DNA of 64,000 nt from Actinomycetota bacterium (lineage in GTDB: Bacteria > Actinomycetota > Acidimicrobiia > Acidimicrobiales > MedAcidi-G1), in contig JACNLA010000022.1 of the NCBI GenBank assembly GCA_014381745.1, forward strand, positions 38,987-102,986. The letters run 5' to 3'. Each line of letters opens with the position of its first letter. Within the stretch, counting starts at the first letter, position 1. A program made the translations under genes and the position numbers. The notes under the pieces were generated by a model. That model did not search any database. It worked only from the letters and a program-made list of their open reading frames with translations, and was not told the DNA's origin. Shown here one piece after another: positions 1-7,247 of this stretch.

Positions 1-1
1 C

Positions 2-676
2 CTCCACCTCGCCGAAACCCGGGAGGAGAGTGCGGAACTTGAGGCCGCTCACGGCCGCTCAATCACCGAAATCCTCCACGACCACGGCGTGTTCGAGGGT
101 CGGGTGCTGGCCGCCCACTGCGTCTGGGTGGACTCCACCGACATTGAACTGCTGGCCGCCAACGGTGTCGCCGTCGCCCACTGCCCCGTCAGCAACATGA
201 AGCTCGGGTCAGGAATCGCCCCTCTGGCCGCCATGAGGAATGCAGGTGTCACCGTCGCATACGGAACCGATGGTCCAGCCTCCAACGACTCGCTTGACCT
301 CTGGGAAGAGGTGAAGATGGGCGCACTGCTCGCCCGGGTCCACTCGCTCGACTCGACCCTGATCACTGCCGTCGAAACGCTTGCCATGGCAACCCGTGAC
401 TCGGCATCCGCGGTGGGCCTGGCTGACACCGGCTGCCTGTCCGATGGCTACGCGCTCGACATGATCCGAATCGATCTCGACCAGAGCACGTTCGTACCGG
501 TCACCGACACCGACGAACTGCTCGCCCACCTGGCATGGTCCGGATCAAGCAGGAAGGTCACCGATGTCTGGATCGCCGGTGAGAAGGTGGTCGCCGACGG
601 CGAGGTGCTGACGGTCGATACGGAGAGGGCCGTTGCCGAGGTCAGGGAACGGGCTGTTCGACTGGCCCGAGGCTGA
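2..676 (+). CDS. mtaD: Amidohydrolase, MTA/SAH deaminase type (5' end missing)
   Basis: C-terminal 224 residues of a TRZ/ATZ-family metal-dependent amidohydrolase; the start lies before the window, and the frame is open from base 2. The fragment opens with the metal-binding HLAET motif, then has AAHCVWV, AHCPVSNMKLGSG and YGTDGPASND, the later metal-ligand and substrate motifs of 5-methylthioadenosine/S-adenosylhomocysteine deaminases. The family hydrolytically deaminates adenine-type nucleosides or related amidines and guanines. Family membership is secure. The exact substrate is not, because relatives (guanine deaminase, chlorohydrolases) share these motifs. No partner gene is visible; a tRNA gene follows on the same strand. 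Confidence 0.85.
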   Translation, partial: LHLAETREESAELEAAHGRSITEILHDHGVFEGRVLAAHCVWVDSTDIELLAANGVAVAHCPVSNMKLGSGIAPLAAMRNAGVTVAYGTDGPASNDSLDLWEEVKMGALLARVHSLDSTLITAVETLAMATRDSASAVGLADTGCLSDGYALDMIRIDLDQSTFVPVTDTDELLAHLAWSGSSRKVTDVWIAGEKVVADGEVLTVDTERAVAEVRERAVRLARG

Positions 677-766
677 GGGCAAGCCGACAGCCTGTCCGGA
701 GAACGCGGCGTCACGGGTAGATTCCCAAAAGTGCCACGGCACTTGTTCCCGTCTACACGGGGATTC

Positions 767-837
767 GCGGGTGTAGTTCAATGGTAGAACCCCAGCTTCC
801 CAAGCTGATGACGGGAGTTCGATTCTCCTCACCCGCT
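767..837 (+). tRNA. tRNA-Gly (anticodon CCC)
   Basis: Full cloverleaf: acceptor 767-773 pairs with 830-836, the D arm is GTTC/GAAC, the loop TTCCCAA puts anticodon CCC at 799-801, and the T arm is GGGAG/CTCCT with TTCGATT. It closely matches the known bacterial tRNA-Gly(CCC). The first anticodon-stem pair (792/808) is a C-A mismatch. The 3' CCA is not encoded (TCCG follows). Confidence 0.95.
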
Positions 838-922
838 CCGTTCGGCCCACGCCACATGGCCTGAATCTATTTCTCGCTTCGCGCCTAAACCGTCACTGAT
901 CAAAGAGAGTTCGAGGCGAGAA

Positions 923-1462
923 GTGACCATGCACGCATTCGCCGACGAATCCGTCCGGCGAGACAGCTACCTGATTTGTGCCACTGCAATAGCCGTTCCC
1001 AACCTCGTGTCAACCAGAACCGCCCTTCGCTGCATGCGAGCATCCGGCCAGCGACGAATTCACTTCGTCAGTGAAAGCGACAGGCGAAGGCGCACCATCT
1101 TGGCGAGGATGTCTGACCTCGAGACCACGACGGTGATCTACGTTGCCCACAGTCGTAATCAGGTGAAATCTCGCACTGCGATTGTTCAGATCATGGTGCC
1201 CGACCTTAGAGGTAGAGGGGTGTCCCGCCTTGTCCTCGACTCCCGAGATGGTCAGGACAACCACGACCGCTCAGCGATCTATCATTCGCTACGCATCGGA
1301 CGAGGCCCCCACTTCTCGTATGCGCATCAACGTTCAGCAGAAGAACCACTGCTCTGGATTCCGGACGCCATCGCATGGGCGTGGGGACGAGGGGGAGAGT
1401 GGCGGAAGCGAGTCCAGGCGCATGGCCTGATTAAAGAGTTGATTCGGGTTGCGGCACCCTAG
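923..1462 (+). CDS. DUF3800-like hypothetical protein
   Basis: A 179-residue protein of unknown function. Near the N terminus it has the short FADES motif, followed by alternating strands and a conserved-looking VLDSRD segment at about residue 106. This resembles the DUF3800 family, which is predicted to have an RNase-H-like fold; that placement rests on motif and length, not a search. The GTG at 923 has GAGGCGAG just upstream; the ATG two codons later is the alternative start. The gene stands alone 85 bases after tRNA-Gly. It is followed by a 7-base inverted repeat and a longer hairpin, which would suit a small acquired unit. No catalytic role can be assigned. Confidence 0.6.
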   Translation: MTMHAFADESVRRDSYLICATAIAVPNLVSTRTALRCMRASGQRRIHFVSESDRRRRTILARMSDLETTTVIYVAHSRNQVKSRTAIVQIMVPDLRGRGVSRLVLDSRDGQDNHDRSAIYHSLRIGRGPHFSYAHQRSAEEPLLWIPDAIAWAWGRGGEWRKRVQAHGLIKELIRVAAP

Positions 1463-1471
1463 ACGCGCAAA

Positions 1472-1505
1472 ACCCGGTCGCTCACCGTCCGGAGAGGAAC
1501 CGGGT
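1472..1505 (+). repeat. Inverted repeat behind the DUF3800-like gene
   Basis: ACCCGGT at 1472-1478 and ACCGGGT at 1499-1505 form a 7-base-pair stem around a 20-base loop, starting 10 bases after the stop codon. There is no T-run, so a classical intrinsic terminator is not clear. Confidence 0.45.
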
Positions 1506-1550
1506 CTGCTTCCCCAGGCTAGTGCCCGTGGTCCTTCCAGTATCGGCCAA

Positions 1551-1584
1551 ACACACCGAGACTGCAACCCTCGCAGTCGTGTGT
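1551..1584 (+). repeat. Strong hairpin upstream of the paa promoter
   Basis: ACACAC (1551-1556) and GACTGC (1560-1565) pair with GCAGTC (1573-1578) and GTGTGT (1579-1584). This gives 12 pairs with a 3-base bulge (CGA) and the loop AACCCTC. It lies 37 bases before the -35 box of the paa promoter. It could end upstream transcription or bind a regulator. Confidence 0.5.
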
Positions 1585-1620
1585 CGCGTCCGCATGCAAC
1601 AGGTAGGGAAACCTCATGCC

Positions 1621-1650
1621 TTGACAAACTGATCAAAGGTTATACGATCA
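1621..1650 (+). promoter_or_regulatory. Putative paa operon promoter and operator
   Basis: A perfect -35 box TTGACA (1621-1626) is followed after 16 bases by TACGAT (1643-1648), four of six matches to the -10 consensus. The arms TGATC (1630-1634) and GATCA (1646-1650) overlap the spacer and -10 box, which suits an operator for a repressor. No paaX or paaR regulator gene lies nearby, so the regulator is unknown. Confidence 0.55.
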
Positions 1651-1682
1651 TGAGTTGAGGGTTGCCGGGGACCGGGAGACGC

Positions 1683-3752
1683 GTGCGCACACTCGAAAGC
1701 TTCGTACAGGGATCGTGGCACTCGCCCGAAGCCGGTGGCGTGGTGACCAACCATGCGGTCACCGGCGACCCCGTGGCTTCCGTGTCCAGCAACGGAATCG
1801 ACTTCGCAGCGACCACCCGGTATGCACGCGACGTCGGCGGCCCCACCCTCCGGGCAATGACATTCCACGAACGCGCCTCCCTCCTGAAAGCCCTCGGCCA
1901 GCACCTGTTTGCCGAAAAGGAGATGCTCTACGACCTGTCCACCGCAACTGGCGCCACCCGGGCGGACTCCTGGATCGACATCGAAGGCGGTGCGGGAGTT
2001 CTCCTCAGCTACGCATCCAAGGGGCGGCGCGAGCTCCCAAACTCGACGGTCCTCGTGGATGGCGAACCCGAAATCTTGGCCCGCGACGGATCGTTCATCG
2101 CCGCCCACATCGCCACACCTTTGAACGGTGTCGCCGTGCAGGTCAACGCATTCAACTTCCCCTGCTGGGGTGCGCTCGAAAAGCTGGCTCCCGCCCTCCT
2201 GGCGGGCGTTCCCGCAATCATCAAACCCGCAACACAGACCGCCTTCCTGACCGAAGCAATGGTCCGGCTGATCGTTGAGTCCGGCATTCTCCCGGACGGA
2301 GCACTGCAGCTCGTCTGCGGGGGGTTGGGCGACCTGTTCGACCACCTTGGAGGCCAGGACCTGATCGGCTTCACCGGCTCGGCCGCAACCGCTGCACTCC
2401 TGAGAGCCCATCCGGCCGTGGTCGAACGGTCAGCACGCTTCAACGCCGAGGCCGACTCCCTGAACGCCGCCATCCTGGGCAGCGAATCGGAGCCCGGTTC
2501 ACCCGAGTTTGACCTGTTCGTAAGAGAGGTCGTAGCCGAGATGACCGTGAAGGCCGGTCAGAAATGCACCTCCATACGCCGGGCAATGGTACCCAAGCAG
2601 CACCTGGAGGCGGCGACCGACGCTGTGGCAACCGCACTCGGCGAGGTCCGGGTAGGCGACCCAGCTGACCCAGAAACCAGCATGGGTGCCCTCGTCAGCA
2701 CGGCCCAGAGAGCAGAGGTGCTCGACGCCATTACGGCCCTGTCCGGTTCTACCGACGTGGTCATCGACTCCTGCGTGTTCCACGACGTGGACGCCGAGCG
2801 TGGAGCGTTCCTTGCGCCAACCCTGCTGCGTTCCAACAACCCAGCCGACCCGAATGTGCACACCACCGAGGCCTTCGGACCGGTCAGCACGATCATGGGA
2901 TACACGGACCCGGCCGACGCCATCTCGCTCACAGCCCTCGGTGGCGGGAGCCTCGTCGCCTCCATCTACACAGCCGACCCGGTCGAGGCCCATGTGCTGG
3001 CGACCGGCATAGCGGCACACCATGGCCGCATCCACGTAGTGGACGCATCGGTAGCCGATAGCAGCACCGGCCACGGCTCCCCGCTACCCAGCCTCGTCCA
3101 CGGTGGCCCCGGCAGGGCCGGTGGCGGCGAGGAAATGGGCGGTCTGCGTGGTGTACGCCACCACCTCCAGACGACAGCGGTACAGGGCTCGCCCGACATG
3201 CTCACGGCCGTGACCGGAGAGTGGATGCCGGGCTCAACCCGTGACCTGGACAGTGGCCACCCGTTCAAGCTGAACTTTGAGAACCTCGACATCGGAACGG
3301 CGATCCAAACCGACTCCCGCACGGTGACCCTCGACGACATCGTGAACTTCGCCGAGAGCACGGGGGACCACTTCTATGCACACATGGACGAAGAGGCCGC
3401 AGCGGCGAGCCCCATCTTTGGAGGACGAGTAGCCCACGGCTACCTGGTCCTCTCGCTGGCAGCCGGACTGTTCGTCTGGCCCGACCCGGGACCCGTCCTT
3501 GCCAACTACGGAATCGACCGATGCCGGTTCGCCAAGCCGACCTATCCGGGCGACACCCTCACCGTCTTCCTGACATGCAAACGCAAGACACTGCGGGCCG
3601 GAACCGGTTACGGAGAGGTGGCCTGGGACGCCCAGGTCCTCAACCAGGACAAGGACGTCGTCGCCGCCTACGACGTCCTCACGATGGTCGCAAACCAGCC
3701 CGGGGTGAACGGCGCCCCTGACGAGTCAACTGAAAGTGGAGGCAAAGCCTGA
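1683..3752 (+). CDS. paaZ: PaaZ: oxepin-CoA hydrolase / semialdehyde dehydrogenase
   Basis: Bifunctional enzyme that opens the oxepin-CoA ring in phenylacetate breakdown and oxidises the resulting 3-oxo-5,6-dehydrosuberyl-CoA semialdehyde. Residues 1 to about 510 are an aldehyde dehydrogenase with Glu256 (NAEADSL) and the nucleophile Cys295 (AGQKC). Residues from about 530 are a MaoC-type hydratase with GDHFYAH (Asp562, His567) and GRVAHGY. Starting at GTG 1683 (GGGAG just upstream) puts Glu256 and Cys295 at the E. coli PaaZ numbers, so I prefer it over TTG 1662. First gene of the operon; its stop overlaps paaA by one base (TGATG). Length (689) is close to E. coli (681). Confidence 0.93.
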   Translation: MRTLESFVQGSWHSPEAGGVVTNHAVTGDPVASVSSNGIDFAATTRYARDVGGPTLRAMTFHERASLLKALGQHLFAEKEMLYDLSTATGATRADSWIDIEGGAGVLLSYASKGRRELPNSTVLVDGEPEILARDGSFIAAHIATPLNGVAVQVNAFNFPCWGALEKLAPALLAGVPAIIKPATQTAFLTEAMVRLIVESGILPDGALQLVCGGLGDLFDHLGGQDLIGFTGSAATAALLRAHPAVVERSARFNAEADSLNAAILGSESEPGSPEFDLFVREVVAEMTVKAGQKCTSIRRAMVPKQHLEAATDAVATALGEVRVGDPADPETSMGALVSTAQRAEVLDAITALSGSTDVVIDSCVFHDVDAERGAFLAPTLLRSNNPADPNVHTTEAFGPVSTIMGYTDPADAISLTALGGGSLVASIYTADPVEAHVLATGIAAHHGRIHVVDASVADSSTGHGSPLPSLVHGGPGRAGGGEEMGGLRGVRHHLQTTAVQGSPDMLTAVTGEWMPGSTRDLDSGHPFKLNFENLDIGTAIQTDSRTVTLDDIVNFAESTGDHFYAHMDEEAAAASPIFGGRVAHGYLVLSLAAGLFVWPDPGPVLANYGIDRCRFAKPTYPGDTLTVFLTCKRKTLRAGTGYGEVAWDAQVLNQDKDVVAAYDVLTMVANQPGVNGAPDESTESGGKA

Positions 3753-4678
3753 TGGGACGCACCTGGTCCTCAATGGACGACTTCGAGACATTCCTCGACG
3801 ACGGCGGCATGGTCGAGGTGGACGACGACATGCCCGACGAGTACAGGGCCGCCGTGTTTAGGTTCATCGAACTGCACGCCAACAGCGAGTTGATGGGCGG
3901 TCTGACAGAACGCGACTGGATACCCATGACCCCCGGCCTACGCCACAAGATGGCCGTACTGGCCAAGACCCAGGACGAAATCGGCCACGGCCACCTGCTG
4001 TACATGGTGGCAGCGGACCTCGGCGTCAAGACCAGGCGGGAGATGCTCGAAGACCTGTTCGCCGGAAGGTCCAGATTTCACAACGTCTTCCACTACCCGG
4101 CAAGAACCTGGGGAGACCAGGTCGCCATCTGCCTCCTCGTGGACGGCGCTGCGGTACCCAGCCAGAAGGCCGTCTACAAGGACTGCTCCTACGGCCCCTA
4201 CAAGCGAATCCTGAAACGAATAATCGCCGAAGAGGGCTTCCACCTCCGCCTCGGCGAAGAGCGGGTGCTCAGGATCGCCGAGGGAACCGACGCCCAACGT
4301 GCCATGTTCCAACAGTCGATCGACGACTGGTGGTGGCCGGCGCTCCGACTGTTTGGGCCCGACTCGAAGCCCAACGACCGGCTTGCCCGCTGGCGCCTCA
4401 AGTCAGAGAAGAACGAGGTGATGCGGGCCGGCTGGGTTCAGAAGTTCGTTCCGATGCTGCACGGCTACGGGTTCACCGTGCCCGACCCCGGTCTCACCCA
4501 TGACCCCGAAACTGATGTCTGGACATGCGGGCCAATCGACTGGGAACCCCTCAAGAAGACGATGGCGATGGACGGACCGGACACGGCACGTCGGATCGCC
4601 GAAGCCTCCGCTGCCTGGGACAGCACCCGGTGGGTGCGCGACGCCCTCGATGCGACCCCGGCTGGAGCGGTCGCATGA
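3752..4678 (+). CDS. paaA: PaaA: phenylacetyl-CoA epoxidase catalytic subunit
   Basis: Catalytic di-iron subunit of the 1,2-phenylacetyl-CoA epoxidase, a multicomponent monooxygenase that epoxidises the aromatic ring of phenylacetyl-CoA. The 308-residue ferritin-like chain has the di-iron ExxH pairs DEIGH (Glu76, His79) and EEGFH (Glu161, His164), plus the family block YKDCSYGPYKRI between them. It starts at an ATG that overlaps the paaZ stop by one base, and its own stop overlaps paaD by four, so the genes are translationally coupled. Length matches E. coli PaaA (309). Confidence 0.95.
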   Translation: MGRTWSSMDDFETFLDDGGMVEVDDDMPDEYRAAVFRFIELHANSELMGGLTERDWIPMTPGLRHKMAVLAKTQDEIGHGHLLYMVAADLGVKTRREMLEDLFAGRSRFHNVFHYPARTWGDQVAICLLVDGAAVPSQKAVYKDCSYGPYKRILKRIIAEEGFHLRLGEERVLRIAEGTDAQRAMFQQSIDDWWWPALRLFGPDSKPNDRLARWRLKSEKNEVMRAGWVQKFVPMLHGYGFTVPDPGLTHDPETDVWTCGPIDWEPLKKTMAMDGPDTARRIAEASAAWDSTRWVRDALDATPAGAVA

Positions 4679-5154
4679 GCACCCTGACGGTTGATTCCCC
4701 ACTCCTGGAGAGGGCCCTCGCAGCCGTAGCGACGGTTGACGACCCCGAGATTCCGGGTGTCTCAATTGTCGACCTCGGCCTGCTCGAAACAATCACGACA
4801 ACTGACGAAGGCCACATCTCCATCGGCCTCATCCCCACATTCTCCGGCTGTCCGGCACTCGCCATGATCGCCTCCGACGTGGAGGCAGCCGTGGCGGCAC
4901 TACCCGGGGTTGAGGCGGTAACCGTCAGCTGGCTGACCGCACCAGTCTGGGACATCGAGCGAGTCACGTCCGAGGCCAGGACGACCATGGCCACAGACCT
5001 GACCGTGGCGGTCAGGATCGGGACCGGCCCCACACCATGCCCCCGCTGTGGCTCACCGACCGTTGAACAATCTGAGTTCGGTCCCAGCCGGTGCCGGGCT
5101 GTACACCGGTGTGAGTCCTGTCGTGAGGTGGTCGAAGTCATGCGGGACAGGTAG
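4675..5154 (+). CDS. paaD: PaaD: epoxidase assembly protein
   Basis: PaaD-type protein with an N-terminal MIP18/DUF59 domain (about residues 8-100, with VDDPEIPG and the FSGCPAL cysteine) and a C-terminal zinc ribbon (CPRCG at about 122, then CRAVHRCESC). This family is thought to help mature the metal centre of the epoxidase. The start at ATG 4675 overlaps the paaA stop (ATGA). The open frame extends further upstream, but that part is antisense-free overlap with paaA and is not needed. In E. coli the order is paaABCDE; here paaD comes before paaB. Confidence 0.92.
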   Translation: MSTLTVDSPLLERALAAVATVDDPEIPGVSIVDLGLLETITTTDEGHISIGLIPTFSGCPALAMIASDVEAAVAALPGVEAVTVSWLTAPVWDIERVTSEARTTMATDLTVAVRIGTGPTPCPRCGSPTVEQSEFGPSRCRAVHRCESCREVVEVMRDR

Positions 5155-5164
5155 AGGAGGACAC

Positions 5165-5437
5165 ATGCGGACCTACGAGATATTCCTGAAAAGGGACGGA
5201 CAGGAGGAATACCGACATGCCGGAAGCATCGACGCCCCCGATGACGAGCTTGCTCTCCTGTTGGCCCGCGAGAACTACCTGCGCCGCGCCGAGGGCGACC
5301 TTCTCTGGATGGTCGACCGCGCACACCTCCTGATCGGCGACAGGGACTTCGTGGCACCCAACTCCGACAAGCCACACAGGGACAATGACGGGCTCCTCGT
5401 GGCAGCCCACCGCAAGAGCCAGAGGGAAAGCACATGA
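5165..5437 (+). CDS. paaB: PaaB: epoxidase structural subunit
   Basis: Small, 90-residue structural subunit that bridges PaaA-PaaC heterodimers in the phenylacetyl-CoA epoxidase. The N terminus TYEIFLKRDG, the middle ARENYLRRAEG and the stretch LLWMVDRAHL are typical of PaaB. The ATG at 5165 is fixed by a strong ribosome-binding site GAGGAGG (5154-5160), which begins at the last base of the paaD stop codon. Its stop overlaps the paaC start (ATGA). Confidence 0.93.
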   Translation: MRTYEIFLKRDGQEEYRHAGSIDAPDDELALLLARENYLRRAEGDLLWMVDRAHLLIGDRDFVAPNSDKPHRDNDGLLVAAHRKSQREST

Positions 5438-6219
5438 ACCCCATAACCCCTGGCACAGCCGAGTTCCTGCTGGCCTTCGCCGACGACGAGCACCTCATGG
5501 GACAACAGCACACCGAGTGGATCGGCATCGCACCGTTCCTCGAAGAGGACATGGCATTCGCCAGCATCGCCCAGGACGAGCTCAGCCATGCGGCCCTCCT
5601 CTACGCCATCGTCGCCGACGACGGACAGGGTGGCCCACCCGATGACCGTGCTATCGACAAGCTGGCGTTTGACCGGACCGCCAACGACTACCGATCGGCA
5701 CAAATCGTGGAGGTGGCCTGCACCGGCTGGGCACACGCCCTCGTGCGCCACTGGCTCTACGACACCGCAGAGGAACTCCGGTGGACCCTCGTCGAGGACT
5801 CGGATCTCGAACCGCTGAAGGACGCTGCTGCCCATGCAGCCCGTGAAGAAAGGTTCCACATCCGCCATGCCGACGGCCTGATCGACGTGCTGCTGCGAAC
5901 ACCCGACAGCGCCGACCGGCTGGCAGACGCCGTACGGGACCTCCTGCCCCTCGCCATGAGCCTGTTCGACCCGGTTGCGGAAGAAGCGGAGGCCGTCGAG
6001 GCAGGCGTCGCCTCGGCGCCGTTCGACACGATGTTGCCTGAATGGACCGACCGGGTTCGAACCCGGTTCCCGGACATCGACATAGGAAGTGTCTCGGCTC
6101 CTGAACTCACCGGGCGGACACAGAGGCACGGAGACTTCCCAGCGCTGCTTGCCCGGATGAACAAGGTCAGGGGCATCGACCCGACCGCCATCTGGTCCGA
6201 CGCTACGGTGCGGCAATGA
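5434..6219 (+). CDS. paaC: PaaC: epoxidase scaffold subunit
   Basis: Ferritin-like partner of PaaA, 261 residues; it holds the catalytic subunit and helps substrate binding but is generally considered non-catalytic. QQHTEWIG, AFASIAQDELSHA and AAREERFHIRHAD match the family. The start ATG overlaps the paaB stop, and its stop overlaps the next gene (6216-6219). No paaE reductase follows, although E. coli has it here; instead a proline-racemase-family gene is coupled directly to paaC. Confidence 0.93.
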   Translation: MNPITPGTAEFLLAFADDEHLMGQQHTEWIGIAPFLEEDMAFASIAQDELSHAALLYAIVADDGQGGPPDDRAIDKLAFDRTANDYRSAQIVEVACTGWAHALVRHWLYDTAEELRWTLVEDSDLEPLKDAAAHAAREERFHIRHADGLIDVLLRTPDSADRLADAVRDLLPLAMSLFDPVAEEAEAVEAGVASAPFDTMLPEWTDRVRTRFPDIDIGSVSAPELTGRTQRHGDFPALLARMNKVRGIDPTAIWSDATVRQ

Positions 6220-7208
6220 TCCCCGGACCGGGCGAGTTCCTGGAAACCACCGACTACCACTGCGCAGGTGAACCGTTCCGCATCCTCGACGTCGGCCCCA
6301 TGGAGGGCCGAACCGTAGGCGACCGACGCGAGTGGGCGATGGAAAACCTGGACGACCTCCGGCGCTTCCTCATCAACGAACCACGCGGGCATGCCGACAT
6401 GTACGGCGGTTTCGTCGTACCGCCCAACGACCCCGACGGCGACCTGGGGATCGTGTTCTTCCACAAGGACGGCTTCAGCACCGCATGCGGCCACGGAACC
6501 ATCGCCATCGTCACCTGGGCGATCGACACGGGGCTGATAGCTGCCACCGGCGACACCGTGGAAGTGGTTGTGGACGTTCCCTCCGGTCGTCTGCCTACGC
6601 TCGCACGACTACACGGGGACGTGGTGACCAGCGTCAGATTCCAAAACATTCCCGCCTACGTCAGCGCCACGGGAATGGAGATCTCCACCACCTTCGGGAC
6701 CGTGTCAGCCGACATCTCGTTCGGTGGCGCCTTCTATGCGTCAGTGAACCTCGACAAGATGGGCCTCTCAACCGACGCCGAATGCATCGACGACCTGATC
6801 TCCCTCGGGCGCCAGATAAGGGCTGCCCTTGATGGCTCACCCACCGTGGCGCACGGCCCGGACGGCCGGCTCTCAAACCTCTACGGCACGATCTTCCATG
6901 AGACCATGGACGCCAATCCGCTGCACCAACGAAACATCACGATCTTCGCTGACGGCCAGGTTGACCGGTCACCCTGTGGCTCCGGTACATCAGCCCGCCT
7001 GGCACTGCTGCAACGATCCGGACAGGTGAACCTCAACGACCAGTTCCTGAACGAGGGAATCGCCGGCGACGTCTTCTATGGCCAGATCATCGCGAACACC
7101 GATGCCGGCATAATCACCACCGTCGAAGGTTCCGCCTGGATGCACGCCACGAGCAGGTTCACCCTTGACCCGAACGACCCGATTGGCCTCGGGTTCCAGT
7201 TGCGCTGA
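6216..7208 (+). CDS. Proline racemase family protein (Cys/Cys epimerase type)
   Basis: 330 residues of the PLP-independent proline racemase family. Both catalytic acid/base cysteines are visible: Cys91 in STACGHGT and Cys254 in DRSPCGSGTSA. Two cysteines point to a racemase or 2-epimerase (proline racemase, 4-hydroxyproline 2-epimerase); trans-3-hydroxyproline dehydratases have Thr at the second site. Its first codon overlaps the end of paaC by four bases, so it is expressed as part of the paa operon, and paaK follows 39 bases later. A proline or hydroxyproline role has no support from the neighbours. An epimerisation linked to phenylacetate or another aromatic acid is possible but speculative. 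Confidence 0.85.
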   Translation: MIPGPGEFLETTDYHCAGEPFRILDVGPMEGRTVGDRREWAMENLDDLRRFLINEPRGHADMYGGFVVPPNDPDGDLGIVFFHKDGFSTACGHGTIAIVTWAIDTGLIAATGDTVEVVVDVPSGRLPTLARLHGDVVTSVRFQNIPAYVSATGMEISTTFGTVSADISFGGAFYASVNLDKMGLSTDAECIDDLISLGRQIRAALDGSPTVAHGPDGRLSNLYGTIFHETMDANPLHQRNITIFADGQVDRSPCGSGTSARLALLQRSGQVNLNDQFLNEGIAGDVFYGQIIANTDAGIITTVEGSAWMHATSRFTLDPNDPIGLGFQLR

Positions 7209-7247
7209 CCACACAGAGCCACCACCCGCCATCTATCGTCACCCACT

